The notes beneath the pieces are model-generated. The model was not told the origin of the DNA and ran no database searches. It saw only the letters and a program-made list of their open reading frames with translations. This document shows, piece after piece, positions 17,686 through 27,109 of a stretch of 64,000 nt of DNA. The DNA is from a bacterium (GTDB lineage Bacteria; Bacillota; Bacilli; Lactobacillales; Streptococcaceae), in the NCBI GenBank assembly GCA_905221375.1, contig CAJNCY010000006.1, positions 103,943-167,942 of the forward strand. The letters run 5' to 3'. The position numbers were made by a program, and so were the translations under genes. Positions within the stretch are counted from its first letter, which is position 1. Each line of letters begins with the position of its first letter.

Positions 17686-18495
17686 TTACAATTCAGCAAG
17701 AATCGCTTTAATCAATCCTTTAAAGTCACCTTTAACACGTTCAGTCACTTCTACAACTTCCTCGTGGTTGAGTTCTTCTTGGAAACCAGCCGCAAAGTTA
17801 GTAATACATGAAATTCCTAGAACTTTCAAGCCAGAGTGGGCTGCCACAATCACTTCCGGAACAGTAGACATACCAACTGCATCCGCTCCCAGTGTCTTAT
17901 AGGCACGAATCTCTGCTGGTGTTTCATAAGTCGGACCGGTTACACCGATATAGACACCTTCATCAAGCTTGATACCAAGTTTCTTAGCCACTTCATGGGC
18001 AGTAGCACGGTATTCTGGTGTGTAGGCTTTAGACATATCTGGGAAACGTGGACCAAAGTTATCCAAGTTTTCACCCATCAATGGGTTTTGCCCCGTCATG
18101 TTGATGTGGTCAGAGATAGCCATCAAAGTACCAGGGCCATAACCAATACCACCAGCTGCATTGGTTACAATGACACCTTCACATCCGAGAACTTTCATGA
18201 CACGAACTGGGAAAGTTACAACTTCAAGAGGATTTCCTTCATAGAAATGGAAGCGACCTTGAAGAGCCAAGACCTTGCGACCTGCCAGTTCACCATATAC
18301 CAATTTACCAGCGTGACCGACTACTGTCGAACGGCCCCAGTTTGGGATATCCGCATAGTCTACTACAACTGGATTTTCGATTTCTTCTGCCAATTCTCCC
18401 AGACCTGATCCAAGGATTAGACCGAACTCAGGTGCTTGGATTCCATTGTCTTTCAGGAAAGTAGCAGTTTCATGGATTTTGTTTAAAAACGTCAT
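17686..18495 (-). CDS. punA: Purine-nucleoside phosphorylase I (trimeric, inosine/guanosine type)
   Basis: The 269-residue phosphorylase releases hypoxanthine or guanine plus (deoxy)ribose-1-phosphate. Phosphate-binding GLILGSGLGELAEEI (near 25-39), VTNAAGGI and GVTGPTYETPAEI are all recognisable. It ends the rpiA-deoB-DUF1697-punA operon and supplies pentose-1-phosphate to DeoB. Its 3' end is duplicated as a relic at 14201-14424. A loose inverted repeat with long loop (GGTGATG/CATCACC, about 17634-17680) may terminate transcription. Confidence 0.93.
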   Translation of the reverse strand: MTFLNKIHETATFLKDNGIQAPEFGLILGSGLGELAEEIENPVVVDYADIPNWGRSTVVGHAGKLVYGELAGRKVLALQGRFHFYEGNPLEVVTFPVRVMKVLGCEGVIVTNAAGGIGYGPGTLMAISDHINMTGQNPLMGENLDNFGPRFPDMSKAYTPEYRATAHEVAKKLGIKLDEGVYIGVTGPTYETPAEIRAYKTLGADAVGMSTVPEVIVAAHSGLKVLGISCITNFAAGFQEELNHEEVVEVTERVKGDFKGLIKAILAEL

Positions 18496-18508
18496 TGTGT
18501 CTCCTTTA

Positions 18509-19051
18509 TTATTTTTTTAGCATTTGACCGATTTTGTCAAAAGTTTTAGCATTACGAATAGTAATGTGGCGGTAGAAAGGCATCTTGAGCAAGTACTTAT
18601 GATAGGCAGTTGCATAGTAGGATTCCTCAGAGAATTTCCCCCAGAAAATCCCAAGTCTTCCAAAATGAACCACTTCATCTTCCAGTTCCAAACTGTTCAC
18701 TTTCTCGATCACTTGATCCACATCTAAGCTCTCCGTGTAGAAGAGCACATCTTTTCGTGCCAGGTCTTTGGTCCACCAATCTGGCAGATTCTCCAGCTCT
18801 GCTTCATAGTCTTCCTGACTCAGCAAAGAAAAGCTCTGAATAAATGGATAATGGATTTCAAAGAAAGTCTCTAACTTTTCAACCAATTGGGCTTTGGGAG
18901 CTGTCGAAGTCAAGAAAATATTGCCACTGTTGATGTAGGTTTCAACTTTTTCCAGTCCCAACTCTGTCAATTCTTGACGAAGCTCCGCCATGACGACCTT
19001 ATTCTTGCCACCAACATTGATACCTCTAACCAGCAAAGCATAGCGCGTCAT
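18509..19051 (-). CDS. DUF1697 family protein
   Basis: The 180-residue protein begins MTRYALLVRGINVGGKNKV, the conserved opening of DUF1697, followed by the YINSGNIFLTS block. No biochemical role is established to my knowledge. It lies one base from deoB and 13 bases before punA, so it is co-transcribed with the pentose phosphate genes. A role in nucleoside metabolism would be guilt by association only. Confidence 0.85.
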   Translation of the reverse strand: MTRYALLVRGINVGGKNKVVMAELRQELTELGLEKVETYINSGNIFLTSTAPKAQLVEKLETFFEIHYPFIQSFSLLSQEDYEAELENLPDWWTKDLARKDVLFYTESLDVDQVIEKVNSLELEDEVVHFGRLGIFWGKFSEESYYATAYHKYLLKMPFYRHITIRNAKTFDKIGQMLKK

Positions 19052-19052
19052 C

Positions 19053-20264
19053 TTATACCAATTTATCTAAGAAACTTTCACCAATCATGGCAGTTTCAAC
19101 ACCAAAATTATCCGCAACTGTTGCTGAGATGTCTGCAAAATGTCCAACTGGAATGACACCATTGCCTTTAAAGGCTGGACTGTAAGCTAAAAGTGGAATA
19201 TATTCACGAGTATGGTCAGTTCCAGCATAGGTTGGGTCATTTCCATGGTCCGCAGTAATCAAAAGAAGATCATTCTCTCTCATGGCTGCGATAATTTCAG
19301 GCAAGCGCTCATCAAACTCATGCAAGCAATCACGGTAGCCATGAGCATTACGACGGTGTCCATAAAGGGCATCAAAGTCAACTAAGTTTGTGAAGGAGAA
19401 TCCTTTTTCAAATTCAGCAAGTCCCATGGTCTTCAATAATGTATCAATTCCGTGGCTGTTTGACTTGTTGTGGCCCATGTCATGATTGATACCAGCACCG
19501 TTAAAGATATCGTTGATTTTACCAACAGCGTAAGTATCGATACCTGCTTCGTTCAATTTATCCAAAACAGTTGGTGCAAATGGAGAAACGGCCAAGTCAC
19601 GACGATTTGCCGTACGAGTGAAGTTACCTGGTTCACCAACATATGGACGGGCAATGATACGACCTAGAAGAGCAGGGCGCTCAAGGGTAATCGAACGAGC
19701 ATATTCACAAATACGGTACAATTCGTCCAAAGGAATAATATCTTCGTGGGCAGCAATTTGCAAAACAGGGTCAGCTGAAGTATAGATAATCAACTCTCCA
19801 GTTTCCATCTGACGTGGTCCAAAATCATCGATAACAGCTGTACCTGAGTAAGGTTTGTTGGCTTCACGAATGACCTTACGCCCTGAGAATTCTTCAATTT
19901 TTGTCAAGATTTCTTCTGGGAATCCGTTCCAGAAAGTATCGAAAGGCTCAGTAATGTTAAGGCCCATGATTTCCCAGTGCCCAGTCATAGTATCCTTACC
20001 AAGAGATACTTCTTCCAATTTTGTTGCATATCCTGTTGGATTGCTTTCAGCTGGAACAGTCTTAAGAGGAGTTTCTCGAGGAATATTTCCAAGACCAATT
20101 TTAGCCATGTTTGGGACATTCAAACCAACTGCTTTTGAAATGTGTCCTAATGTGTCAGAAGCTCCATCTGGAACTCCTGCATTGACAAAGTTATTGGCAT
20201 CTGGTGCGGCGCCGATTCCCACAGAATCAAGTACAACCAAGTGAATACGATTAAATTTTGACAT
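19053..20264 (-). CDS. deoB: Phosphopentomutase
   Basis: DeoB interconverts (deoxy)ribose-1-phosphate and -5-phosphate. The 403-residue alkaline-phosphatase-superfamily enzyme shows the metal site [16 protein letters not shown] near 9-24, the phospho-acceptor Thr region [10 protein letters not shown] and [17 protein letters not shown] near the C-terminus. It follows rpiA by 23 bases. Together with PunA, DeoD and Pdp it channels nucleoside sugars to RpiA and DeoC. Confidence 0.96.
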   Translation of the reverse strand: MSKFNRIHLVVLDSVGIGAAPDANNFVNAGVPDGASDTLGHISKAVGLNVPNMAKIGLGNIPRETPLKTVPAESNPTGYATKLEEVSLGKDTMTGHWEIMGLNITEPFDTFWNGFPEEILTKIEEFSGRKVIREANKPYSGTAVIDDFGPRQMETGELIIYTSADPVLQIAAHEDIIPLDELYRICEYARSITLERPALLGRIIARPYVGEPGNFTRTANRRDLAVSPFAPTVLDKLNEAGIDTYAVGKINDIFNGAGINHDMGHNKSNSHGIDTLLKTMGLAEFEKGFSFTNLVDFDALYGHRRNAHGYRDCLHEFDERLPEIIAAMRENDLLLITADHGNDPTYAGTDHTREYIPLLAYSPAFKGNGVIPVGHFADISATVADNFGVETAMIGESFLDKLV

Positions 20265-20287
20265 AGTGTATCTCCTTATTATTTTGA

Positions 20288-20971
20288 TTATTTTGCTTTT
20301 GTTGAAGTTAAAATCTGAACTCCATCTCGTCCAGCAACGATGACCTTATCCACCATTTGGTTGAATAAGCCGTGTTCCACGACACCAACGATATGGTCCA
20401 ATTCTTGTCCGAAAGCAATTGGATCTTCAATGACATCCAAGGCAAGGTCAATGATAAAATTCTGCATATCGGTCACAAAACGTTGGCCGTCTTTTTCACG
20501 GAAACTTGGTTTGTAGCCAGCTCGCTCAAAACGACGAAAGACCTGTTCTGCGCCATACTGAACCACTTCTACTGGCAATTTAAAAGCACCTAGTTTTTCG
20601 ACCAGCTTGCTTTCATCCACCACCCAAATATATTCTTTTGAGGGCGTTGCGACAACCTTCTCCATCAGAAGGGCACCACCACCACCTTTGATTCCATTAA
20701 ACTGATTATCCACTTCATCCGCCCCGTCGACTGTCACATCGACAAAGTCTACTTGGTCAATAGACTTGAGTGGGATATTAAGCCCTTCAGCCTGTTTACT
20801 AGTCACACTAGAAGTCGTTACAGCTGTAATCTGCAATCCTTCTTCCTTGATACGACGACCGATTTCTTCTACGAAATAATAGGCAGTAGACCCCGTTCCA
20901 AGTCCGACTACCATGCCATCCTTGACAAACTCAGCAGCCTTGATACCTGCCATTTTCTTCAGATTTTCCAC
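20288..20971 (-). CDS. rpiA: Ribose-5-phosphate isomerase A
   Basis: RpiA interconverts ribose-5-phosphate and ribulose-5-phosphate. The 227 residues contain [16 protein letters not shown] near 23-38, [19 protein letters not shown] near 82-100 and the KLG block, all family hallmarks. It is the first gene of a four-gene leftward operon (rpiA, deoB, DUF1697, punA) and has a clear promoter upstream. Confidence 0.96.
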   Translation of the reverse strand: MENLKKMAGIKAAEFVKDGMVVGLGTGSTAYYFVEEIGRRIKEEGLQITAVTTSSVTSKQAEGLNIPLKSIDQVDFVDVTVDGADEVDNQFNGIKGGGGALLMEKVVATPSKEYIWVVDESKLVEKLGAFKLPVEVVQYGAEQVFRRFERAGYKPSFREKDGQRFVTDMQNFIIDLALDVIEDPIAFGQELDHIVGVVEHGLFNQMVDKVIVAGRDGVQILTSTKAK

Positions 20972-21000
20972 TCAAACACCTCCATTAAAGAGCTACCTCT

Positions 21001-21036
21001 ATTATACCATGTATCCGTTTTTATTTCATGGATACA
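21001..21036 (-). promoter_or_regulatory. Promoter of the rpiA operon with overlapping inverted repeat
   Basis: On the minus strand TGGTATAAT is a TG-extended consensus -10. TGTATCC (21010-21016) and GGATACA (21030-21036) are inverted repeats overlapping the -35 to -10 area and could be an operator. Confidence 0.6.
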
Positions 21037-21196
21037 CTAGAAAAACCCGAACATTTTTATGTCCACCTTGTTTTGGTAGTTAGAATCTTAGTTATGAGAA
21101 CTTGTAGATAAAAACAGGTCCTAGCCAAAAGCAGCAACAGTTGATTTTTTATCATAAAGATGGTTAAATAATTAAGTACAGAAAAGGAGAAATAAG

Positions 21197-21382
21197 ATGA
21201 ACCCATTAGATTTGTTTAATCAAGTAAAAGAGTTAATCGAAACAAAAGATTTCGAAGCTGCTAAGACATTCGTTGCAGAAAATCAAGAACAACTTGGAGA
21301 ATACTTCTCTCAAGCTCAGCAGTTGATTTCTGGTTCAGAAGGTCTAGATGGCCTAGTTAGCAAGATTAAAGGATTTTTCTAA
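21197..21382 (+). CDS. Small helical protein, 61 residues
   Basis: It begins MNPLDLFNQVKELIETKD and is rich in Gln, Glu and Lys, with regularly spaced hydrophobic residues that suggest two or three amphipathic helices. It ends in GFF. AAAAGGAG lies nine bases before the ATG, and a terminator follows, so it looks like an independent expressed gene. I do not recognise a family. Confidence 0.7.
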   Translation: MNPLDLFNQVKELIETKDFEAAKTFVAENQEQLGEYFSQAQQLISGSEGLDGLVSKIKGFF

Positions 21383-21442
21383 AAATATAAGAGGCTGGCA
21401 AAACTCAATTTCAGTAGAAAATGAAGTAAATATTCCTACAAC

Positions 21443-21488
21443 AAAACGCATAATATCAAGGCTTGTAAATCTGATACTATGCGTTTTT
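21443..21488. terminator. Bidirectional terminator between the small ORF and trxB
   Basis: AACGCATA-TATCA pairs with TGATA-TATGCGTT and is followed by T5 on the plus strand and A-rich sequence on the other side. Confidence 0.75.
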
Positions 21489-21492
21489 ATAA

Positions 21493-22404
21493 TTAACTAT
21501 GTTCGGTGATAAACTTGTAGGCTTCTTGACCAGCGATAGCTCCATCTCCAACTGCTGTTGTTACTTGGCGAAGGTCTTTCAAGCGAACATCTCCAACGGC
21601 AAAGATACCATCAACTGCAGTTTTCATGTGGTTATCTGTCACAATCCAACCAGCCTGATCTTGGATATTCAATTCTTTAACAAAATCGCTAAGAGGGTCC
21701 AATCCAACATAGATAAAGACGCCACCGAAGGCTTGTTCTGTCACTTGACCTGTTTTTACATTTTCAAAAACGACAGATTCTACTCTGTTTTCACCCTTGA
21801 TTTCCTTGACTACAGAATCCCAGATAAAGCTGATTTTCTCATTCGCAAAGGCACGGTCTTGTAAAACCTTTTGGGCACGAAGTTGGTCACGACGGTGAAC
21901 AATGGTAACAGTCTTAGCAAAGCGAGTCAAGAAGAGGGCTTCTTCAACAGCTGAATCTCCGCCACCAACTACCAACAAATCTTGGTCACGGAAGAAAGCA
22001 CCATCACAAACGGCACAATAAGAAACACCACGGCTGTTTAGTTCTTCTTCTCCAGGAACTCCCAAAGGACGGTGTTTAGAACCAGTCGCTACGATAACTG
22101 TACGTGTTTCATATGTTTGGTCATCGGTCATCACTTTCTTAAAATCACCATGATCTTCGACATTTTCAACATAACCATAAATGTGCTCAACACCAAGATT
22201 TTCAAGTGGTTCAAACATCTTTTCAGCCAATTCAGGTCCACTAATATTAGCGTATCCTGGGTAATTTTCGATATCCGATGTATTATTCATCTGACCACCT
22301 GGCAGACCACCTTCAATCAAGCCTACTTTCAGATTGCTTCGAGCAGCATACAAGGCTGCAGTCATACCTGCAGGTCCAGCACCGATAATAATAGTATCGT
22401 ACAT
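21493..22404 (-). CDS. trxB: Thioredoxin reductase
   Basis: TrxB is the NADPH-dependent flavoprotein that reduces thioredoxin. The 303 residues show the FAD-binding GAGPAGMTAALYAARS at 8-23, redox Cys130/Cys133 in CAVCDG, the NADPH-binding GGGDSAVEEA and the C-terminal GDVR FAD motif. It follows a small DUF4059 gene on the same strand, an arrangement I recall from pneumococci. Confidence 0.96.
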   Translation of the reverse strand: MYDTIIIGAGPAGMTAALYAARSNLKVGLIEGGLPGGQMNNTSDIENYPGYANISGPELAEKMFEPLENLGVEHIYGYVENVEDHGDFKKVMTDDQTYETRTVIVATGSKHRPLGVPGEEELNSRGVSYCAVCDGAFFRDQDLLVVGGGDSAVEEALFLTRFAKTVTIVHRRDQLRAQKVLQDRAFANEKISFIWDSVVKEIKGENRVESVVFENVKTGQVTEQAFGGVFIYVGLDPLSDFVKELNIQDQAGWIVTDNHMKTAVDGIFAVGDVRLKDLRQVTTAVGDGAIAGQEAYKFITEHS

Positions 22405-22469
22405 ATAGTTTCCTTCTTTCTTGTTGTAACTATCTTTATTCTAACTCTTTCTTGTCAATCATGCAAGGA

Positions 22470-22706
22470 TTATGCCTTGAAAACAAGAATTAAACTCATA
22501 ACCGCAAAGGATAATACTGGAACAACCAAGACTCCAATCATAATCATATCATAGAGATGAGCTTGGCGAGCCTTGGCTGTCTTATCAACTCCCGACATGG
22601 CTCTCAGTCCAATCCAAATCCCTAAAAAAATCAGGACAAGGATGGTAGTCAAGATCAAACTCTCGAAATATAAAGAAAATAGTTGCAGTAGCATGATTTC
22701 TCTCAT
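22470..22706 (-). CDS. DUF4059 family small membrane protein
   Basis: The 78 residues contain two hydrophobic segments (about 6-33 and 50-75) separated by GLRAMSGVDKTAKARQAH, a layout of the streptococcal DUF4059 family. It lies between the amino acid ABC transporter and trxB, probably on one transcript with them. Function unknown. Confidence 0.8.
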   Translation of the reverse strand: MREIMLLQLFSLYFESLILTTILVLIFLGIWIGLRAMSGVDKTAKARQAHLYDMIMIGVLVVPVLSFAVMSLILVFKA

Positions 22707-22771
22707 TTCTATCTTTTTTAAAGAGTAAACTCAGCTAGTCCAGCTAACTGAGTTTTTCTTTGTCTATTATA

Positions 22772-23515
22772 TCAAATATAAGTCCGTTTGTAACTAGCGA
22801 AGAATTCTTTTGTCCGTTCTTCTTTAGGATGGTGGATAATCTCATCCGGTGTTCCTGACTCGATAATTTTCCCCTTATCTAAGAAGAGAATCTTATCAGC
22901 CACTTGGGCTACAAAGGACATGTCATGACTGACTAAAATCATGGTTTGACCTGACTTAGCAGCATCTGCAATAGATTTTTCTACTTCTCCAACCAATTCT
23001 GGGTCAAGGGCTGAAGTTGGTTCGTCTAAGAGCAAGACATCTGGTTTCATCGCAAGTGCACGCGCTAGGGCAACCCGTTGCTTCTGACCACCTGATAAAT
23101 GACGAGGATAATGATTCTCACGATCAGAAAGCCCAACCTTAGCCAACTCTTCCTTGGCAATCTTAGTTGCTTCTTGGTCAGATAATTTCTTGACAACAAC
23201 CAAGCCTTCTTTCACATTATCAAGTGCTGTACGGCGTTCAAACAAATTAAACTGTTGGAAAACCATGGACAGCTTACGGCGTAGGGCAAGGATTTCTTCT
23301 TGAGTGATCTTAGAAAAATCAACTGAGAAATCATCAATCTGAATAGAGCCACTGTCAGGTGTTTCAAGATAATTGAGACTGCGAAGGAAGGTTGATTTTC
23401 CAGCTCCTGAAGAACCAATCAAGGCTACAACTTCCCCTTTTTGAATATCCAAGTTCAGATGATCCAAGACAGTCTGTCCTGAAAAGGATTTGCTTAAATT
23501 CGAAATCTTAATCAT
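22772..23515 (-). CDS. Amino acid ABC transporter ATP-binding protein
   Basis: The 247-residue ATPase of the polar amino acid type has Walker A GSSGAGKST at 34-42, a Q-loop QQFNLFERRTALDNV, the signature LSGGQKQRVALARALAM and Walker B LLLDEPTSALDPELV. Its start overlaps the last base of the permease gene. No binding protein is encoded here, so the solute receptor must be elsewhere. Cystine or another polar amino acid is a reasonable guess only. Confidence 0.92.
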   Translation of the reverse strand: MIKISNLSKSFSGQTVLDHLNLDIQKGEVVALIGSSGAGKSTFLRSLNYLETPDSGSIQIDDFSVDFSKITQEEILALRRKLSMVFQQFNLFERRTALDNVKEGLVVVKKLSDQEATKIAKEELAKVGLSDRENHYPRHLSGGQKQRVALARALAMKPDVLLLDEPTSALDPELVGEVEKSIADAAKSGQTMILVSHDMSFVAQVADKILFLDKGKIIESGTPDEIIHHPKEERTKEFFASYKRTYI

Positions 23516-24315
23516 TAACGAAGATCTCCTTTCACATCTGTTTGCACTGTATCGGGTGCAGAAATAGCCATTTTTCTCTCGATGAAACGACCGAGGCTCT
23601 CAATTCCAATATTGACTACCCAATAAACAAGGGCAACGGAGATAAAGCGTTCAAAGTAACGATAATCGGCTCCACCCAAAATCTGAGCTTGGGCAAAGAC
23701 TTCCACAACACCCGCACTGAAGGCTAGGGAAGTTCCCTTGGTCAAGCCAATTAGGGAGTTAATCAAGGTTGGAGTCGCCACAACGGCCGCATTGGGAATA
23801 ATCACGCGACGATAAACTTGTGCTCGAGTCATACCCAGACTTCGTGCCGCCTCAATCTCACCAGGATTAACTGAGAGAATCGCTGCACGAATGGTTTCAC
23901 TGGCATAAGCTGCCTCATTAAAGGCAAAGGCTACAATCGCAAAAGCAGCGGCTGGAATCGCATTGATATTAAGACCTGTTCCCCATTGCTGATTGAGAGC
24001 TTTTAGAGCCAACGGAATCCCGTAGTAGGTCAACATGAGCTGCACCAAAATCGGTGTCCCCTTTAAGAAACTAACAAAGAAGGCCTGCAAGGGATATAAA
24101 ATTCTGACACGATTGATTTTCACAATGGCAAAAATCAGCGCTAAAACCAAGCCAAAAAGGGCACCACCAATGGTCAACATAATCGTTGTTGGAAGTTGTT
24201 GGACAATTCTTGGAATCCCATCAAAGACCGAACGTAGACTAAACAGCTTGCCATCCGGAATCAATTGCATCAAGTTTTGGTACCAATCTGATGCTAAAAT
24301 CGTTGTAACATTCAT
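23515..24315 (-). CDS. Amino acid ABC transporter permease
   Basis: The 266-residue membrane protein shows the HisM/GlnP-type EAA loop EAAYASETIRAAILSVNPGE-EAARSLG and five to six hydrophobic segments. It forms a transporter with the following ATPase. A TG-extended -10 (TGGTAGAAT on the minus strand, about 24343-24351) and GGAGAGG precede the start. Confidence 0.92.
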   Translation of the reverse strand: MNVTTILASDWYQNLMQLIPDGKLFSLRSVFDGIPRIVQQLPTTIMLTIGGALFGLVLALIFAIVKINRVRILYPLQAFFVSFLKGTPILVQLMLTYYGIPLALKALNQQWGTGLNINAIPAAAFAIVAFAFNEAAYASETIRAAILSVNPGEIEAARSLGMTRAQVYRRVIIPNAAVVATPTLINSLIGLTKGTSLAFSAGVVEVFAQAQILGGADYRYFERFISVALVYWVVNIGIESLGRFIERKMAISAPDTVQTDVKGDLR

Positions 24316-24472
24316 AAAAACATCCTCTCCTGATAATGATTCATTCTACCATACTTCTGCCGTCAATGAAATTATTTGCTACGGTCAGATACAGACTTTA
24401 TCTACCTACTAGTTTATCATACTTTGAAACAGGGAGGTTATATATTTTATCTATCAAAGAGATAGATAAAAA

Positions 24473-24829
24473 CTATTTCAGTCCCAATTCTTCGTAAGCC
24501 TTTCGATAACCGATTTGCTTAACAGCTCCATTTTCTACTAAAATGGGACGTTTTAACAACATACCATCACTTGCTAGCAACTCAGCTGCTTCTTGGTTCG
24601 ACAGACTTCCTACCTTATCTTTCAACCCTAATTCACGGTATTTAATCCCACTAGTGTTGAAAAATTGCTTCAACTCAAAACCTGAGGTTTCTAGCCAGTT
24701 TAAAATGACTTCTTGACTTGGTGTTTCTTCGACAATGTGAACATCTTTGTAGTCCACACCGAGTTGGTTTAATTCTTGTTTTGCTTTTTTACAAGTTGAA
24801 CATTTTGGATATTCGATAAATTCTAACAT
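24473..24829 (-). CDS. Spx/ArsC-family thioredoxin-fold protein
   Basis: The 118 residues start MLEFIEYPKCSTCKKAKQEL with a CxxC pair at Cys10/Cys13, then the RPILVENG segment typical of the ArsC/Spx/MgsR fold. Arsenate reductase activity is unlikely from this motif alone; Spx relatives bind RNA polymerase alpha and respond to thiol stress. It is shorter than the 131-134 residue Spx proteins and closer to the YusI/YffB group. The specific role is unknown. Confidence 0.8.
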   Translation of the reverse strand: MLEFIEYPKCSTCKKAKQELNQLGVDYKDVHIVEETPSQEVILNWLETSGFELKQFFNTSGIKYRELGLKDKVGSLSNQEAAELLASDGMLLKRPILVENGAVKQIGYRKAYEELGLK

Positions 24830-24841
24830 GTGTTTCTCCTT

Positions 24842-25354
24842 CTATTTGTTTGTATCTTTAAAATCTGCGCATTCATGCTCCAAGAGCCAGGCTTTCTTTT
24901 CCACTCCTGCGGCATAACCTGTCAGACGCTTGTCTGCTCCAAGAACACGATGACAAGGTACTAGGATAGACCAAGGATTACGTCCTACCGCTCCACCAAT
25001 TGCTTGAGCAGAAGCCACTTGCAGGTCTTGCGCTATTTGTCCATAGGTCACTGTCCGACCATAAGGAATGCCCTGTAAATAGGACCAAACTCTCTTTTCA
25101 AAATCCGTACCGATTGGAGCCAAGGGTAAGTTGGATAAATCCTGAGACTTGCCTTTAAAGTAATCATCTAAGCAAGCAATAACTGGAGCTAAAACAGGAT
25201 GACTAACAACTTCGTCTATTGTTTCATCTCCCAATCCCCTCTCAAAATACTTCTGATCCTGTACCCAAATGCCATACAGATAATGGTCATCAGCTACAAG
25301 TGAAAGGGAACCAATTGGCGAAGAATAGTACATTTTTGCATACTTCTTTTGCAT
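24842..25354 (-). CDS. ogt: Methylated-DNA--protein-cysteine methyltransferase
   Basis: It repairs O6-alkylguanine by transferring the alkyl group to its own cysteine. The acceptor is Cys134 in VPCHRVLG, preceded by the helix-turn-helix region QIAQDLQVASAQAIGGAVGRNP. The 170 residues match the Ogt class. Its stop overlaps the acetyltransferase start region by one base, so the two are translationally linked, followed by the Spx-like gene. Confidence 0.94.
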   Translation of the reverse strand: MQKKYAKMYYSSPIGSLSLVADDHYLYGIWVQDQKYFERGLGDETIDEVVSHPVLAPVIACLDDYFKGKSQDLSNLPLAPIGTDFEKRVWSYLQGIPYGRTVTYGQIAQDLQVASAQAIGGAVGRNPWSILVPCHRVLGADKRLTGYAAGVEKKAWLLEHECADFKDTNK

Positions 25355-25848
25355 TATTTCTTTAATTTTTGATAGGCCAAACGTTCCCCATCAACCGGAA
25401 CTTTACCAACTTGTTTAAAACCGAGTTTTTCAAAAATATGTTGCATGGCCTTGTTTGCAACATGCGTATCTGAGCGAAAATCTAGATAATCAAAACCTTC
25501 AATCAAGCCCTCTAAAAAGGTTTGAGCAACTCCCTGTCCCTGGACATCTGCTGCCACAGCAATACGGTGAAAGACTAGGTACTCTGACTCTCCAGCTTGC
25601 CATTTTCCTTCATAAATGGCTTCATAGGCCGCCTCTGGACTCTTGGTCACAGCAGCATAGGCTAGCAGTTCTCCCTCTTCCAAGGCAACATAAGCTTGAC
25701 CTGAGATAATATCATCGATAATAATGTCCGCATTTGGATAGCCATTTTGCCACTGATCACTACCAGCATCTGCTAAACATTTTTTAGCATCCTCAATTAC
25801 CTGCATAATGGCATCTACTTCATTTGGAAAAGCTAAACGAATCTCCAT
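25354..25848 (-). CDS. GNAT-family N-acetyltransferase
   Basis: The 164-residue protein has the acetyl-CoA-binding region VFHRIAVAADVQGQGVAQTF near 93-112 and a C-terminal IFEKLGFKQVG motif characteristic of GNAT enzymes. The substrate is not apparent. It forms an operon with ogt and the Spx-like gene. Confidence 0.85.
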   Translation of the reverse strand: MEIRLAFPNEVDAIMQVIEDAKKCLADAGSDQWQNGYPNADIIIDDIISGQAYVALEEGELLAYAAVTKSPEAAYEAIYEGKWQAGESEYLVFHRIAVAADVQGQGVAQTFLEGLIEGFDYLDFRSDTHVANKAMQHIFEKLGFKQVGKVPVDGERLAYQKLKK

Positions 25849-25982
25849 CTTTTCTCCTCATTTCTGACTAGTTTCTCCCATCATAGCATAATTTAAGCCT
25901 TTTCACAAGCAGTTAAAACTTGACTTTCTGTTTTTGTTATTTTATAATCTAGTTATTAAAACTAGATAAAAAGGAGTTGAAA

Positions 25983-26429
25983 ATGAAAACTACCTTTTCC
26001 TACCCCAAATGGGCAGAAATCCCAAATATTGACCTCTATCTGGACCAGGTTTTGCTCTATGTCAATCAGGTCTGCGCTCCTATTTCTCCTGATAAAGACA
26101 AGGGCCTAACAGCATCTATGGTCAACAATTATGTGAAACATGGTTACCTGACAAAGCCTGACAAGAAAAAATACCAACGCCAACAGATTGCCCGTTTGAT
26201 TGCTATCACAACCCTCAAGTCTGTATTTTCTATTCAAGAAATAGCTCAGACACTTAATACTCTACAAAGTCAAGCAAGTTCAGACCAACTCTACGACGCT
26301 TTTGTGGACTACATGAACCAAGGAATTGATCCAGCTAACCCTATTATCCAAACCAGCTGCCAAACCGTTAAACTCTATCATCAAACTCTAGACTTAATCT
26401 ATCATACTCAAGAGGAGGCAATCCAATGA
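25983..26429 (+). CDS. DUF1836 family protein
   Basis: The 148 residues start MKTTFSYPKWAEIPNIDLYLDQVL and include GLTASMVNNYVKHGYLTKPDKKKYQR, a MerR-like helix-turn-helix signature seen in DUF1836 proteins. The ATG is set by AAGGAG at 25971-25976; a TTG two codons earlier is too close. Its stop overlaps the start of the hemolysin III gene (ATGA). A regulatory or membrane-homeostasis role is possible but unproven. Confidence 0.8.
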   Translation: MKTTFSYPKWAEIPNIDLYLDQVLLYVNQVCAPISPDKDKGLTASMVNNYVKHGYLTKPDKKKYQRQQIARLIAITTLKSVFSIQEIAQTLNTLQSQASSDQLYDAFVDYMNQGIDPANPIIQTSCQTVKLYHQTLDLIYHTQEEAIQ

Positions 26430-27073
26430 ACACTAGTCTTAAACTCAGCAAACAACTCAGTTTTGGAGAGGAGATTGCTAATAGTGTGACCCATGCTGTG
26501 GGTGCAATCATCATGCTCATCTTACTGCCTATTTCATCCACCTATAGTTATGAGACACACGGATTTTTATCCTCTATCGGCGTTTCCATTTTCGTTATTA
26601 GTCTCTTTCTCATGTTTTTATCATCCACCATTTATCACTCTATGGCCTATGGTTCGACCCATAAATATGTCTTGAGAATCATCGACCATTCGATGATTTA
26701 TGTGGCTATCGCAGGCTCATACACGCCCGTCGTCTTGACCTTAATGAATAACTGGTTTGGTTATCTAATTATTGCCATCCAATGGGGAACGACCATCTTT
26801 GGTATTCTCTATAAAATCTTTGCTAAAAAAGTCAATGAGAAATTTAGCCTTGCTCTTTACCTGATTATGGGCTGGTTGGTTCTAGCTATCATTCCTGCCA
26901 TTATCAGTCAAACGACACCAATTTTCTGGAGTCTCATGGTAACTGGTGGACTCTCTTATACAGTTGGGGCTGGATTTTATGCCAAGAAAAAACCTTATTT
27001 CCACATGATTTGGCATCTCTTTATCCTAGCTGCGTCCGCACTCCAATACATCGCCATTGTTTATTTCATGTAA
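26426..27073 (+). CDS. Hemolysin III family (PAQR-like) membrane protein
   Basis: The 215-residue protein has seven hydrophobic segments and the conserved EEIANSVTHAVGAI opening, the SSTIYH motif, the IDHSMIYVAIAGSYTP block and the C-terminal FHMIWHLFIL motif of the HlyIII/YqfA group. The conserved Ser, Asp and His residues match the metal-binding site of PAQR-type hydrolases. Despite the name, hemolysis is not implied. It is translationally coupled to the DUF1836 gene. Confidence 0.9.
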   Translation: MNTSLKLSKQLSFGEEIANSVTHAVGAIIMLILLPISSTYSYETHGFLSSIGVSIFVISLFLMFLSSTIYHSMAYGSTHKYVLRIIDHSMIYVAIAGSYTPVVLTLMNNWFGYLIIAIQWGTTIFGILYKIFAKKVNEKFSLALYLIMGWLVLAIIPAIISQTTPIFWSLMVTGGLSYTVGAGFYAKKKPYFHMIWHLFILAASALQYIAIVYFM

Positions 27074-27109
27074 AAATAGGTTAGGACAAAAAATCCTATC
27101 CTATTTTTT
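27072..27109 (+). terminator. Terminator after the hemolysin III gene
   Basis: AAAAATAGGTTAGGA pairs with TCCTATCCTATTTTT across a 7-base loop and ends in T6. Confidence 0.8.

Noticed and set aside
17836..18408. 190-codon plus-strand open frame
   Set aside because: Antisense of punA, Cys/His/Thr-rich translation without ribosome binding site; punA motifs on the other strand are unambiguous.
22072..22554. 160-codon plus-strand open frame
   Set aside because: Runs antisense through trxB and DUF4059; composition is typical of a shadow frame.
24473..24829. Arsenate reductase
   Set aside because: The CxxC start and lack of arsenic genes nearby fit an Spx/YffB-like protein better.
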